Shown piece after piece: positions 48,736-58,152 of a stretch of DNA of 64,000 nucleotides. The first letter of the stretch is position 1. Each line of letters opens with the position of its first letter. The position numbers and the translations under genes are program-made. Source of the DNA: Olsenella sp. An285 (GTDB lineage Bacteria; Actinomycetota; Coriobacteriia; Coriobacteriales; Atopobiaceae); assembly GCF_002159625.1 (NCBI RefSeq), contig NZ_NFIZ01000012.1, positions 20,061-84,060 on the forward strand. Direction: 5' to 3'. The notes beneath the pieces were generated by a model. It did not search any database. It was not told the DNA's origin and worked only from the letters and a program-made list of their open reading frames with translations.

Positions 48736-49677
48736 CTACTTGGAGAGAAGTCCCTCGACCGCGGCCACGACGCCGGCCGCATCGAGATTGTACTTGTGAA
48801 GCAGGTCCACGGCGGGTCCGGACTCGCCGAAGACGTCGTTCACGCCGAGCTTGCGCACGGGGACGGGGTTCTCGGCCAGGGCAGCCAGCACGGCGTCGCC
48901 CAGGCCGCCGATCACGGAGTGCTCCTCGGCGGTGACCACGTGGCCGGTCTTCGCGGCACTCGCGCGGACGAGCTCCTCGTCGAGCGGCTTGATCGTGTGG
49001 ATGTTGATCACCTCGGCGGAGACGCCCTTCTCGGCGAGCTCGTCGGCGGCGGCGAGCGCCTCGGCGACCATGAGGCCGGTGGCAACGATGGTCACGTCGG
49101 TACCCTCGCGCAGGACGACGCCCTTGCCCAGCTGGAACTCGTAGGTCTCCGGGTCGTTGAACACCGGCACGGCCAGGCGGCCAAAGCGCATGTAGACGGG
49201 GCCGTCGGTCTCGTAGGCGGCGCGCACGGCGGCCTTGGCCTCCACGTCGTCCGCGGGCACGATGACGGTCATGCCCGGGATGGTGCGCATGAGGGCGATG
49301 TCCTCGTTGCACTGGTGGGTGGCGCCGTCCTCGCCCACGGAGATGCCGGCGTGCGTGGCACCGATCTTCACGTTGAGGTGCGGATAGCCGATGGAGTTGC
49401 GCACCTGCTCGAAGGCGCGGCCGGCGGCGAACATGGCAAAGGTGCTCGCAAAGGCCACGCGGCCCGTGGTGGCCACGCCAGCGGCGAGGCCCATCACGTT
49501 CTGCTCGGCGATGCCCGCATCGAAGAAGCGGTCGGGATAGGCAGCCTTGAACTTGCCGGTCTGGGTGGCGGCGGCGAGGTCAGCGTCAAAGACGACGAAG
49601 TCGTCGTGCTCGGCGCCGAGCTCCACGAGAGCCTCGCCGTAGCTCTGGCGCGTAGCGACCTTCTTGACGTCAGCCAT
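48736..49677 (-). CDS. Transketolase, C-terminal subunit
   Basis: The 313-residue protein holds the pyrimidine-binding and C-terminal domains of a split transketolase: DADLAAATQTGKF, DAGIAEQNVMGLAAGVA with the catalytic Glu, FASTFAMFAAGRAFEQVRNSI and TAEEHSVIGGLGDAV. With the adjacent N-terminal subunit it moves two-carbon units between pentose phosphates. The gap to the upstream gene is three bases. Its presence here suggests that xylulose-5-phosphate from the sugar-acid pathway is handled by a dedicated enzyme set. Confidence 0.94.
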   Translation of the reverse strand: MADVKKVATRQSYGEALVELGAEHDDFVVFDADLAAATQTGKFKAAYPDRFFDAGIAEQNVMGLAAGVATTGRVAFASTFAMFAAGRAFEQVRNSIGYPHLNVKIGATHAGISVGEDGATHQCNEDIALMRTIPGMTVIVPADDVEAKAAVRAAYETDGPVYMRFGRLAVPVFNDPETYEFQLGKGVVLREGTDVTIVATGLMVAEALAAADELAEKGVSAEVINIHTIKPLDEELVRASAAKTGHVVTAEEHSVIGGLGDAVLAALAENPVPVRKLGVNDVFGESGPAVDLLHKYNLDAAGVVAAVEGLLSK

Positions 49678-49680
49678 GGC

Positions 49681-50511
49681 TTACGCCTCCTTCCCGGCAG
49701 CCTCGAGCTCGGCCATGGCCTGCTCGAACTGCTCGTCGTTGGGTGCCTTGCCGTGCCAGCCCACCTGGTTCTCCATGAACGAGACGCCCTTGCCCTTCAC
49801 GGTCTCGGCCACGATGCACACGGGCTGTCCCTTGACCTCGCGAGCGGCGGCAAAGGCGGCGCGGATCTGCGCCATGTCGTTGCCGTCGGCGAGCTCGATC
49901 ACGTGGAACTTGAAGGCACGGAACTTGTCGGCGATGGGCATCGCGGAGTTGACCTCCTCGATGGTGCCGTCGATCTGCAGGCCGTTGTGGTCAACGATCA
50001 CGCAGAGGTTGTCCAGCTGGTGGTTGCCGGCGAACATCGCGGCCTCCCAGACCTGGCCCTCCTCGATCTCACCGTCGCCCAGGAGCGTGTAGACGCGGTA
50101 GGAGTCGCCCCAGTGCTTGGCGGCGAGCGCCATGCCCACGGCCGCGGAGATGCCCTGGCCGAGCGAGCCGGTGGACATGTCCACACCCGGCGTGTCGTTC
50201 ATGTTGGGGTGCCCCTGCAGGTGGGAGCCAATGTGGCGGAGCGTCTCGAGGTCCTCCTTGGGGAAGAACCCGCGCTCCGCGAGGGCCGCGTAGAGCCCCG
50301 GGGCCGTGTGGCCCTTGGAGAGGACGAAGCGGTCGCGGTCGGCCTTGCGCGGGTCGGCCGGGTCCACATTCATCTCCTCGAAGTAGAGGTAGGCGAAGAT
50401 GTCAGCCGCGGAGAGCGAGCCGCCCGGGTGGCCGGACTTGGCCGCGTGGGTGCCCACGACGATTCCCTTGCGGATCTCGTTGGCAACGCGCCTGAGCTCA
50501 ACGTCAGTCAT
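49681..50511 (-). CDS. Transketolase, N-terminal subunit
   Basis: The 276-residue protein carries the thiamine-diphosphate-binding domain: KSGHPGGSLSAADIFAYLYF, SKGHTAPGLYAAL, MSTGSLGQGISAAVGMALA and GDGEIEEGQVWEAAMFA with the metal-binding GDG-N27-N motif. Split transketolases are common in Firmicutes, Actinobacteria and archaea. It is three bases upstream of the C-terminal subunit gene. Confidence 0.94.
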   Translation of the reverse strand: MTDVELRRVANEIRKGIVVGTHAAKSGHPGGSLSAADIFAYLYFEEMNVDPADPRKADRDRFVLSKGHTAPGLYAALAERGFFPKEDLETLRHIGSHLQGHPNMNDTPGVDMSTGSLGQGISAAVGMALAAKHWGDSYRVYTLLGDGEIEEGQVWEAAMFAGNHQLDNLCVIVDHNGLQIDGTIEEVNSAMPIADKFRAFKFHVIELADGNDMAQIRAAFAAAREVKGQPVCIVAETVKGKGVSFMENQVGWHGKAPNDEQFEQAMAELEAAGKEA

Positions 50512-50574
50512 GCAAACCCCCTGTCCATGTGATAGGGCGGGGCCGAGGCCCCGCCAGCGATGGTTCCGTAAGTC

Positions 50575-51258
50575 CTACTGGGAGGCGACGACCTTGGCCC
50601 AGTCGGCCTCGAAGGAGGCCAGGCCCTGGTCGGTCAGCGGGTGCTTGAGGCACTTCTTGAGCGCGCCGAAGGGCACGGTGGCGATGTCGGCGCCAAGGAG
50701 CGCGGCCTGGGTCACGTGGTGCGGGGTGCGCACGGAGGCGGTGATAATCTCCGGGCCGCCCTCCTCGTCCCAGTAGCCGTAGGTGTAGTTCTTGACGGCG
50801 GTGACCATCTCGGCCAGGTGATCGAGACCCTCGTCGCCGATGTCATCGAAGCGGCCGACGAAGGGCGAGATGTAGCGGGCGCCGGCGCGGGCGGCCATGA
50901 GGGCCTGGGGCGCGGAGAAGACGAGCGTCATGTTGACGCGAATGCCCTCGGAGGCGAGCTGGTGCGTCGCGGGCAGGGAGGCCTCGCAGACGGGAAGCTT
51001 GACCACGATGTTGGGCGCCAGGGCGGCGAGCCTGCGGCCCTCGGCGATCATCTCCTCGGTCGTGTTGGCGGTGGACTCGGCCGAGACGGGCAGGCCCTCG
51101 CAGATCTCGCAGATCTTGACCATGTGCGGCTCGAAGTCCGCGAGCTTGCCGCCGGTCCTGGCGTAGAGGCTCGGGTTGGTGGTGACGCCGGAGAGGACTC
51201 CCCAGCTCGCTGCCTCGCGAATCTCGTCGAGGTCGGCGGTGTCGATGAAGAACTTCAT
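50575..51258 (-). CDS. Transaldolase of the TalC/FSA type
   Basis: The 227-residue class I aldolase begins MKFFIDTADLDEIREA, has GVTTNPSLYAR, the Schiff-base lysine in VVKLPVCEA, and NMTLVFSAPQALMAARAGARYISPFVGRFDDIG. Small proteins of this type are transaldolases or fructose-6-phosphate aldolases; the sequence alone does not decide. Together with the transketolase it would turn pentose phosphates into hexose phosphates. Confidence 0.9.
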   Translation of the reverse strand: MKFFIDTADLDEIREAASWGVLSGVTTNPSLYARTGGKLADFEPHMVKICEICEGLPVSAESTANTTEEMIAEGRRLAALAPNIVVKLPVCEASLPATHQLASEGIRVNMTLVFSAPQALMAARAGARYISPFVGRFDDIGDEGLDHLAEMVTAVKNYTYGYWDEEGGPEIITASVRTPHHVTQAALLGADIATVPFGALKKCLKHPLTDQGLASFEADWAKVVASQ

Positions 51259-51329
51259 GTGTACCCCCTCTTTCCTTGTCTCACGGCGCCGCGGCGCCGC
51301 ACTGTCTAAGTATTGCAGAGAAGGACGGC

Positions 51330-52040
51330 CTAGTGCGCGCCGCGCTGTCCGTAGTAGGCGTTGGGCCCGTGCTTGCGCATGTAGTGCTTGTCCTGCAGGT
51401 ACTGCGGGGCAGGCTCGACGCCGGGGAGAAGGGCCTCGGTACGCGTGGCCATCTTGGCCACCTCCTCGAGAACCACGGCGTGATAGACCGCCTGGGCGGC
51501 GTCCTTGCCCCAGGAGAAGGGGCCGTGGTTGCGCACGAGCACGGCGGGAACGGCCACGGGGTCAATGTTGCGCTCGGTGAAGCCCTCGTAGATCACCTTG
51601 CCGGTGTTGAGCTCGTAGGCCTCCTCGATCTCCTCCTCGGTGAGGCCGCGCATGCAGGGCACGGGACCGTAGAAGTAATCGGCGTGGGTCGTGCCATAGG
51701 CGGGCACGTCACGGCCGGCCTGCGCCCAGGAGACCGCCCAGGAGGAGTGCGTGTGCACCACGCCGCCGATCTTGTCGCCCCACTTCTGGTAGAGATAGGC
51801 GTGGGTTGCGGTGTCGGAGGACGGGTTGAGGTCGCCCTCGACGACCTTGCCGTCCAGGTCGCACACGACCATGGACTCGGGCGAGAGGTCCTCGTAGTCA
51901 ACGCCGGAGGGCTTGATGACAAAGAGTCCGCTCTCGCGGTCGAGCTCCGAGGCGTTGCCCCACGTGAAGACCACGAGCCCGTGCTTGGGCAGGTCCATGT
52001 TGGCCTCGTATACCTTCTCGCGAAGTTCCTTGAGCATCAT
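51330..52040 (-). CDS. ulaF: L-ribulose-5-phosphate 4-epimerase
   Basis: The 236-residue zinc enzyme converts L-ribulose-5-phosphate to D-xylulose-5-phosphate. Class II aldolase/adducin features are present: [22 protein letters not shown], the [14 protein letters not shown] metal histidines and a third histidine in [10 protein letters not shown]. AraD, SgaE and UlaF are close relatives; the ascorbate-type neighbours favour UlaF. Two adjacent ATG codons are possible starts; GGAGCG precedes both. Confidence 0.92.
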   Translation of the reverse strand: MMLKELREKVYEANMDLPKHGLVVFTWGNASELDRESGLFVIKPSGVDYEDLSPESMVVCDLDGKVVEGDLNPSSDTATHAYLYQKWGDKIGGVVHTHSSWAVSWAQAGRDVPAYGTTHADYFYGPVPCMRGLTEEEIEEAYELNTGKVIYEGFTERNIDPVAVPAVLVRNHGPFSWGKDAAQAVYHAVVLEEVAKMATRTEALLPGVEPAPQYLQDKHYMRKHGPNAYYGQRGAH

Positions 52041-52074
52041 GGGACGCTCCTTCCCGCCGGCGCGCGGCCGGCAG

Positions 52075-52875
52075 CTATATCAGTCCAAAATATTCTAGGG
52101 CGGTGGCCACCCCATCGTCGAGGACGCCGTCGGTGACGTGTCCCCCGAGCTCGTGAACGCGCTCGAGCACGTGCGGCTGCGCGTTTCCCATGGCAACGGC
52201 GACGTCGGCCGCCTCGAGCATGGGGAGGTCGTTCTCGGAGTCGCCGAATGCGTAGGTGCGCCGCGGCGGCTGGGGCAGGGCTTCCACGTAGGCGGCAAGC
52301 CCCGCCCCCTTGTCGATCCCCTTGACCGTTACCTCGTTCATGCCGTCCCCCAGGCGGTAGAGAACGAAGTTCTCGCGCAGAAAGTCGCTCGAGAGGTACT
52401 TGTCGAGCTGGTGGTCGAGAAACACGATCTTGGAGAAGCGCAGGTCGGGCCTCAACTCCTCGACCTCGCGTGCCGTCGTCGCCCGGGCGGCCTGGGCAAA
52501 GAGGACCTCCCCCCGGTCCAGCGAGACGTTGAGCTCCGCGCTCTCTATGGTCATAGAGAGGTCGAGCCGCTCCATCTCCTCGAGCGCGCCTCTCACGAGC
52601 TCCGCCGGGATCGCCACGTCGCGCACCACGCGACCGTCCATCTCCACGCGCGCCCCGTCCATGAGCACGAAGCCCGTAAACGGGAGCGACGCCACCTCGG
52701 GCACGATGAGGCCACGCGGGCGGCCAGTGCACAGAACGCACTTACCCCCTGCCGCCACGTAGCTCTCAAGGGCCGCCCTCACCCGAGGCGTGGGAACGCC
52801 GTTGAGGTGCTCCTTGTCGCGGTAGACGAGCGTGCCGTCGATGTCGAAGAACGCGACGGTCCCGGCGGCGGGCAT
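52075..52875 (-). CDS. HAD-superfamily hydrolase, Cof type
   Basis: The 266-residue protein has HAD motif I in [11 protein letters not shown], motif II in VLCTGRPRG, a C2-type cap and motif IV in [16 protein letters not shown]. Cof-type HADs dephosphorylate sugar phosphates or cofactors. Its place between UlaE and UlaF suggests removal of toxic or dead-end phosphorylated intermediates, which is an inference. ATG 52875 comes one base after the UlaE stop, indicating coupling. Confidence 0.88.
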   Translation of the reverse strand: MPAAGTVAFFDIDGTLVYRDKEHLNGVPTPRVRAALESYVAAGGKCVLCTGRPRGLIVPEVASLPFTGFVLMDGARVEMDGRVVRDVAIPAELVRGALEEMERLDLSMTIESAELNVSLDRGEVLFAQAARATTAREVEELRPDLRFSKIVFLDHQLDKYLSSDFLRENFVLYRLGDGMNEVTVKGIDKGAGLAAYVEALPQPPRRTYAFGDSENDLPMLEAADVAVAMGNAQPHVLERVHELGGHVTDGVLDDGVATALEYFGLI

Positions 52876-52876
52876 C

Positions 52877-53737
52877 TTAGAGCCCCGCCCGCTCGAAGGC
52901 TGCGTCGATCTTCTCGCGCACGTAGCGCGCCGCGGCAGCGGCCTCCTCGCGCCACTCCTGCGACCCCACGTACCAGAACTCAGCGACGTAGCGGCGAACC
53001 CCCTGTGCCACCAGCTCGTCGAGAGCGCCCTCGTAGTCCGTGGTGCCCGTGCCAAAGGGGATCTCGCGGTACTTGCCCGCGACGGTCTCCTTGCAGTGGG
53101 CGGCCAGGATGTGGCCGCGGCCGGTGGCGATGTCGTCCGCCACGCTCTTGCCGTAGAGGAACGAGGCGTTGGTGAGGTTGCCCATGTCCGGGTAGACGCC
53201 GAGGTAGGGGCTGTCGATCTTGTCAACGTACGCCATGGCCTTCTCGACCGTGTCCATGAAGGGCGTCTCCATGGTCTCGAAGCCCAGGAGGACGCCCACG
53301 CGCGAGGCCATCTCAACGGCGCGGGCGAGGTTCTCCTCGAAGCGCTTGCGCGTGTCCTCGGTGCCCTCCTCGTAGTAGACGTCGTAGCCGGCGAGCTGGA
53401 TGGTGCGCACGCCGAGGTCGCAGGCGAGGTCGAGCGCCTTCTTCATGATGTCGAGGGAGCGCGCGACGGTCTCGGGGTCGGTCGCCCCAAAGGGATACTT
53501 GCGGTGGGCGGAGAGGCACATGGAGCGGATGAGCGTCCCGGTGCTCTCCATGTTTCGGACGAGCTGGCGGCGCTCCGCCGGAGTCCAGTCGAGGCGGGAG
53601 AGGCGCGCGTCGGACTCGTCGATGCTGATCTCCACGTAGTCAAAGCCGCTCTCGCGCGCCACCTCGAGGCGCTCGATCCAGGTGAGCTCGGCCGGCACCG
53701 CCTTCTCGTACATGCCGAGCAGGTACTTCTTGGACAT
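52877..53737 (-). CDS. ulaE: L-xylulose-5-phosphate 3-epimerase
   Basis: The 286-residue TIM-barrel protein matches the UlaE/SgaU family: GMYEKAVPAELTWIERLEVARESGFDYVEISIDESD, RSMCLSAHRKYPFG, TIQLAGYDVYYEE and YPDMGNLTNA. It converts L-xylulose-5-phosphate to L-ribulose-5-phosphate, the substrate of the UlaF gene nearby. Metal-ligand acids are expected in ISIDESD-like and FETME segments. A GC-rich hairpin separates it from the upstream ulaG gene. Confidence 0.94.
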   Translation of the reverse strand: MSKKYLLGMYEKAVPAELTWIERLEVARESGFDYVEISIDESDARLSRLDWTPAERRQLVRNMESTGTLIRSMCLSAHRKYPFGATDPETVARSLDIMKKALDLACDLGVRTIQLAGYDVYYEEGTEDTRKRFEENLARAVEMASRVGVLLGFETMETPFMDTVEKAMAYVDKIDSPYLGVYPDMGNLTNASFLYGKSVADDIATGRGHILAAHCKETVAGKYREIPFGTGTTDYEGALDELVAQGVRRYVAEFWYVGSQEWREEAAAAARYVREKIDAAFERAGL

Positions 53738-53780
53738 TCTTCTCCTCTCCTTCGTCGGTCCATCGAGCCGTTCTATGGCT

Positions 53781-53816
53781 CCGGGGCCCGGCCGCCGCTA
53801 GGCGGCCGGGCCCCGG
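53781..53816. terminator. Very stable hairpin between ulaG and ulaE
   Basis: CCGGGGCCCGGCCGCC and GGCGGCCGGGCCCCGG are perfect 16-base arms with loop GCTA. No T-run follows on either strand. It lies inside the ula transcription unit, so it may be a processing or mRNA-stability element that sets the ratio of upstream to downstream genes. Confidence 0.6.
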
Positions 53817-53925
53817 ACCTAAGTGTAGAGACGTGTCTCACACAGGCTGCCGAAAACCATGGTTAAAGGTTTCCAACTGTATTTTTTTAGCGGTGAACGG
53901 ACGTCGGGAACGCCCGCCAGGGCCC

Positions 53926-55050
53926 TTAGAGGACGCTGCGGAACGGAACGTTGGGCTCCTCGTCGAAGCAGTCCTCGAAGCCGCGCTGGTACACGAAGTA
54001 CTTCTTGCCGGCCTCGAAGTCCGTCGGGTAGGTGTAGTGCCCGCCGACCTTCCAGTAGTAGGGCTTGAAGGTGTAGCCGAAGCGCTCCTTGCGCATGTTG
54101 TAGAGAACCTCGATCTCGCGCAGGTCGGCCTCGAAGTTGGTCCAGACGTCCCAGTGGATGGGGATGACGACCTTGCACTGCAGGGCCTCGGCCATGCGGA
54201 TGATGTCGGAGGCCTCCATCTTGTCCTGCATGCCCACGGGGTTGCAGCCGAAGGAGCCAAAGGCCACGTCGACGCCGCCGTACTCCTTGGCGATGTCCTT
54301 GCCGTGCTTGGCGAAGTAGATGGAGTAGTGGGAGTCGCCGCTGTGGTAGATGTTGCCGCCCGGGGTGCGGAGCAGGTAGTTGACGGCCTTGTCGTCCATG
54401 TCCATCGGGCACTTGCCCCAGAGGTCCTCGCGGTCGGGACCGGTGGAGTCGGTGGTGGTGATGCAGGTGCGGTCGAAGGAGTCCATGGCGATGATCTCGA
54501 TGTCGCCAACCTTGATCTTGTCACCGGGCTTGACGGTGATGCAGCGGTCCTCGGGCACGCCCCACTTGAGCCAGAACTCGACGGACTTCTTCGGGCCGAT
54601 GAACGGCACGGGGATCTCGTTGCCGTCGGCGTCGGTGGTGGTCATGCCGGACTGGATGACGTGGGCCGCGAACTCCTTGGACATGTGGTCCTGGTGATAG
54701 TGGGTGGCCAGGACGGCGTCGACGTGCTTGATCGCAAAGGGATCGAAGACGTACGGGATGTTGCGCAGGTTGGGCTGCATGGCGCGGCAGCCGGCCATGT
54801 TGGCCATCTGGTGGCCGACGGCCATCTTGCCGTTGCCGTGGGAGCGCTTGCCGTTGCCGGTCCAGAGGTCGATGGTGATGGCGGTGTTGCCCGGGGTCTT
54901 CATGTAGATGCCGGTGCAGCCGAGCCACCACATCTCAACGGTGCCGGGGGCGGGCTGGGCCGCCTCCATGTCCTCGTTGAGCCACGTGCCCCACTCGGGG
55001 AACGTGTTCATGATCCACTTCTCGCGGGTGACCTCGTCGATTGCAGACAT
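53926..55050 (-). CDS. ulaG: L-ascorbate-6-phosphate lactonase
   Basis: The 374-residue metallo-beta-lactamase-fold enzyme opens the lactone ring of ascorbate-6-phosphate to 3-keto-L-gulonate-6-phosphate. The N-terminus (SAIDEVTREKWIMNTFPEWGTWLNEDME) and the metal motif THYHQDHMS (His117, His119, Asp121, His122) match UlaG, as does the length. AAAAGGAGGTTCGC precedes the start. It follows the PTS and propeller genes and starts the catabolic part of the operon. Confidence 0.96.
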   Translation of the reverse strand: MSAIDEVTREKWIMNTFPEWGTWLNEDMEAAQPAPGTVEMWWLGCTGIYMKTPGNTAITIDLWTGNGKRSHGNGKMAVGHQMANMAGCRAMQPNLRNIPYVFDPFAIKHVDAVLATHYHQDHMSKEFAAHVIQSGMTTTDADGNEIPVPFIGPKKSVEFWLKWGVPEDRCITVKPGDKIKVGDIEIIAMDSFDRTCITTTDSTGPDREDLWGKCPMDMDDKAVNYLLRTPGGNIYHSGDSHYSIYFAKHGKDIAKEYGGVDVAFGSFGCNPVGMQDKMEASDIIRMAEALQCKVVIPIHWDVWTNFEADLREIEVLYNMRKERFGYTFKPYYWKVGGHYTYPTDFEAGKKYFVYQRGFEDCFDEEPNVPFRSVL

Positions 55051-55138
55051 GCGAACCTCCTTTTCATGAGGGTTGCTTGGGGTGGGGACTAACGGCCCCT
55101 GGAGTGGCCGGCCCCGGCAGGGGCCGGCCGCAAGGGGA

Positions 55139-56179
55139 CTACTCGGTGACGTCGTAGAGCGCGACCTCGTCGGTCTCGCGGTTGGCGGCGATGATGCGGG
55201 TGGCGTCGCCGTCGGTGAAGACCCAGCAGTTAGCGGGGCCGCGGTCGTGATCGATCATCTCGAGCTGGTACGTACCGTCCGCAAAGTGGACGCGGAAGAG
55301 GTCGCGGCCGGCCTTGCGGTTGCCGATGACGGCGCAGGGCTCGCCGGCGATGGTGCCGGACCAGATGGCGTGCAGGAAGTCGCGCTTCTCGGGATCCTCC
55401 CAGACCTTCTTGTAGGTGTCCTCGGTGTCGCCCTCGTGCCAGACGGAGAGGGTGTCGCCGTGGAACGCGGAGAGGGTCAGGATCTCGTCCTTGCCGTCGC
55501 CGTCGAAGTCGGCCACGCAGATGTCGCTCGTGGGCTGGACAATGAGGCAGCTGACGGACCACTCGCCGTCGGCCGTCGCGGGCGGGACGTAGCGGAACAC
55601 GCCGGCGGCGGTGGAGACGAGGGCGAGGGTGTGGTCCTCGTTGGTCCAGAAGCCGTGGTTCTGCAGCTGGCAGCCGGAGAGCTCGGTGAGCTCGACGGTC
55701 TCGGTCTCCAGGCTGTCGCCGAGCTTGGCCACGTAGACCGCGCCGGGGGTGAGCCAGTCGTTCTTGATCTTGCGGCAGGCCCCCTTGATGGTGCAGGCGA
55801 TGAGCCAGAGCTGGCCGTCCGCGCCCACGAGCACGCCAAAGCGGTGCACGTACGGCAGGTCGCAGATGCGGTGCGTGCTCCAGGTGCCGTCGGCGGCGCG
55901 GGTGTAGCTCACGATGCCGGCGGTGTCGCCGCCGTAGTTGGGCGAGAAGAACTCGCTCGTGGCGAGCAGCTGGTCCTTGCGACCGGGCACCTGCGTGATC
56001 GTCATGACGCCGCCGGGGCCCTCGGTAACGGTCTCCATGGGGGTGCCGTCAAGCGCGAAGCGACGGATCGGGCCGTCCTTCTCGACGCCGATGACGAAGC
56101 TCCTGGCGTCCTCCCCCTCGAACATGCCGATGGCGTAGGCCTTGGGCATGCTCGCGATGACCTTCTTCGAGTACTGCAT
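55139..56179 (-). CDS. Cytoplasmic beta-propeller-like protein of unknown function
   Basis: The 346-residue protein has no signal peptide or membrane helix. It repeats strand-rich blocks ending in motifs such as VADFDGDGKDEILTLSAF (an FG-GAP/VCBS-like calcium loop), LLATSEFFSPNYGGD and CAVIGNRKAGRDLFRVHF, consistent with a seven-bladed propeller. FG-GAP repeats are normally extracellular; a cytoplasmic one between an EIIB gene (15 bases upstream) and ulaG is unusual. It could be a lactonase-like enzyme, a sensor or a scaffold. I cannot name a function. Confidence 0.72.
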   Translation of the reverse strand: MQYSKKVIASMPKAYAIGMFEGEDARSFVIGVEKDGPIRRFALDGTPMETVTEGPGGVMTITQVPGRKDQLLATSEFFSPNYGGDTAGIVSYTRAADGTWSTHRICDLPYVHRFGVLVGADGQLWLIACTIKGACRKIKNDWLTPGAVYVAKLGDSLETETVELTELSGCQLQNHGFWTNEDHTLALVSTAAGVFRYVPPATADGEWSVSCLIVQPTSDICVADFDGDGKDEILTLSAFHGDTLSVWHEGDTEDTYKKVWEDPEKRDFLHAIWSGTIAGEPCAVIGNRKAGRDLFRVHFADGTYQLEMIDHDRGPANCWVFTDGDATRIIAANRETDEVALYDVTE

Positions 56180-56194
56180 CTTGGTCGCCGTCCC

Positions 56195-56503
56195 CTAGGC
56201 CTTGAACTTCTCGGCGGCACCGGTGGAGACGAGCGCCTCCTCCATCTCCTTGTCGGAGAGGACGTTGCGCAGGCCGATGACGGTCACGCCGGCCTTCTCG
56301 GCCTCGTCGTACATGTTCTTGAAGTTCAGGGGAGCGAAGACGATGTCGTACTGGCGAGCGGAGGAGACGCCCTCGGAGAGAGCGCAGTGGTGGATGTCGG
56401 CGACGCCCATGCCGAGCTTCTTGGTGACGCGCTCGGCGGTCATCTTCATCATGAGGGAGGTACCGGCACCGTTGGCGCAAGCGACGAGGATCTTGGCGTT
56501 CAT
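56195..56503 (-). CDS. ulaB: Ascorbate PTS EIIB component
   Basis: The 102-residue protein has the phosphocysteine loop ILVACANGAGTSLMMKM (Cys9) and the length of UlaB/SgaB. It transfers phosphate from the EIIA to ascorbate held by the EIIC. It lies between the IIC gene and the propeller gene on the same strand. Confidence 0.92.
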   Translation of the reverse strand: MNAKILVACANGAGTSLMMKMTAERVTKKLGMGVADIHHCALSEGVSSARQYDIVFAPLNFKNMYDEAEKAGVTVIGLRNVLSDKEMEEALVSTGAAEKFKA

Positions 56504-56616
56504 AACTTTCTCCTTTTTCTTTGGGCCGGGGCGGGGTCGCCCCGGCCGTTTACCGTGCTAACAGGTGGTGCAGATGGTACGGGTGACGCAGGTGGTGCGG
56601 GTGGTTCCAGACGAGG

Positions 56617-58113
56617 CTACTTGATGCCGTTGGCGCGCATCTCCTTGCACTTCTCCCAGTCCTCGACCTCCATGAAGTAGGTCTCCTTGTGGCGACGGTA
56701 CTGGAGCTGCGGGATCGCGATGAGGGCGATGACCACGATGGCGAGGCCGGCGTAGGACAGGAACTTCATGAGGCCGGTCATGATCGGCCAGACCACGGCC
56801 CAGTCCCACATGCCGAGGTAGCCGCCGTAGGCCGCCATGCCAACCCAGCCGGCGATGATCGCGGAGCCAAAGACCTGGAGCAGGCCGGAGATGAAGGGCA
56901 GGAGCATGCAGGCGCGCAGGCCGCCGCGGTGGTTGGCGTAGACGCCGATGGTGGCGTTGTCGAAGAACAGGGGCACGAAGCCGGCCATGACCACGACGGG
57001 GCTGCCAAGAAGGATCAGGGCGCCGATGGCGAGGAACTGGCCGAGAGCACCAAAGAGGAAGCCGATGGTGACGGCGTTGGGGGCGCCGAAGCCAAAGGTG
57101 ACGGCGCAGTCGACGCCGGGCACGGAGCCCTTCAGGAGCTTGGAAGAGATGCCCTGGAAGGAATTCGTGAGCTCGGTGACGAAGGTGCGGACGCCGAGCT
57201 GGAGGATGGACAGGTACACGGCGAACTCGAAGGAGGTCGTCAGGATGTACATGAAGAAGTCCTGGGACTCGTTCATGAAGCCCTGGGCCACGAGGAAGTC
57301 ACGGCCGAGGATGACCAGGATGACGCCAAAGAAGACCGTCATAAGGATTGCGGTGGCAACGAGGTTCTCGTTGAAGATCTTGAGGAAGCCCGGGAGCTTG
57401 ATGTCGTCGACGTTCTTGGACTTCTTCTTGGAGTGGTCCTCGATCCAGCCGGCGATCTTGTAGGAGACGTAGACGCCAAACATCTGCTGGTGGGCGATCG
57501 TGAGGCCGGCGCCGTCGGTCAGCTCCTGGGAGGGGCCGATGCAGAGGTTGGAGCCAACGGCCCAGTAGAGGCCGAGAAGGACCGTCATGATGGCGAGAAC
57601 GGCCCAGTCCGCGTCACGAAGGGCGGGGAAGCAGAACAGGACCAGGAAGAAGGCAGTGGAGGCCTGCTGGACCTGGACGTGGCCCGTGGTGAAGAGGGCG
57701 CGGAGCTTGGTGAACTTCTTCAGCGCCACGAGCACGATGTTGAGGATGAACGCGAAGAGCAGGAGGAACATGACGAGCGAGAAGGACTTGCCCGCGATGA
57801 AGGCCGGACCGGCCGCGTCCTCCATGGCCGCCTGGACGGCGTTCTGGCCAAAGTACGGGTCGATGACCATTGCGGACATGTTGAAGCGCTCCTGCAGGCC
57901 CACGAGGATCGGGCGGAACGCGTTGGTCAGTCCGCTGGAGCCAACGGCGAGGATCTGGTAGCCGATGACCGCCTTGATGAAGCCGGCGAGGATGTCGTAC
58001 CAGGGCTTGCGCAGAAGCGCGTAACCGAGGACGACGATCACGCCGATGAAGTACGCGGGTTGCGTGAGGATGTTGTTCGCAATCCACGTCCAGATGCCCA
58101 TTAAGATGTCCAT
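56617..58113 (-). CDS. ulaA: Ascorbate PTS EIIC permease
   Basis: The 498-residue membrane protein shows about ten to eleven helices and the UlaA pattern: FIGVIVVLGYALLRKPWYDILAGFIKAVIGYQIL near the N-terminus, GLTIAHQQMFGVYVSYKIAG, and FFDNATIGVYANHRGGLRACMLLPF. It carries L-ascorbate across the membrane with phosphorylation by UlaB. Its C-terminus (YRRHKETYFMEVEDWEKCKEM) is a cytoplasmic extension compared with the second IIC in this window. Confidence 0.94.
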   Translation of the reverse strand: MDILMGIWTWIANNILTQPAYFIGVIVVLGYALLRKPWYDILAGFIKAVIGYQILAVGSSGLTNAFRPILVGLQERFNMSAMVIDPYFGQNAVQAAMEDAAGPAFIAGKSFSLVMFLLLFAFILNIVLVALKKFTKLRALFTTGHVQVQQASTAFFLVLFCFPALRDADWAVLAIMTVLLGLYWAVGSNLCIGPSQELTDGAGLTIAHQQMFGVYVSYKIAGWIEDHSKKKSKNVDDIKLPGFLKIFNENLVATAILMTVFFGVILVILGRDFLVAQGFMNESQDFFMYILTTSFEFAVYLSILQLGVRTFVTELTNSFQGISSKLLKGSVPGVDCAVTFGFGAPNAVTIGFLFGALGQFLAIGALILLGSPVVVMAGFVPLFFDNATIGVYANHRGGLRACMLLPFISGLLQVFGSAIIAGWVGMAAYGGYLGMWDWAVVWPIMTGLMKFLSYAGLAIVVIALIAIPQLQYRRHKETYFMEVEDWEKCKEMRANGIK

Positions 58114-58152
58114 GGGTCTCCTTCCTTACGTGCCTATACTTGCGACCGGGCC

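Noticed and set aside
48674..49312. Long N-terminal extension of RpiB
   Set aside because: It is an out-of-frame shadow of the transketolase subunit gene. ATG 48673 has a ribosome site and the conserved MRLAIGNDH start.
55139..56179. Assigning the propeller protein as the missing UlaD
   Set aside because: UlaD is a short (about 215 residues) TIM-barrel decarboxylase. This protein is longer, strand-rich and carries an FG-GAP-like motif, so it cannot be a UlaD homologue.
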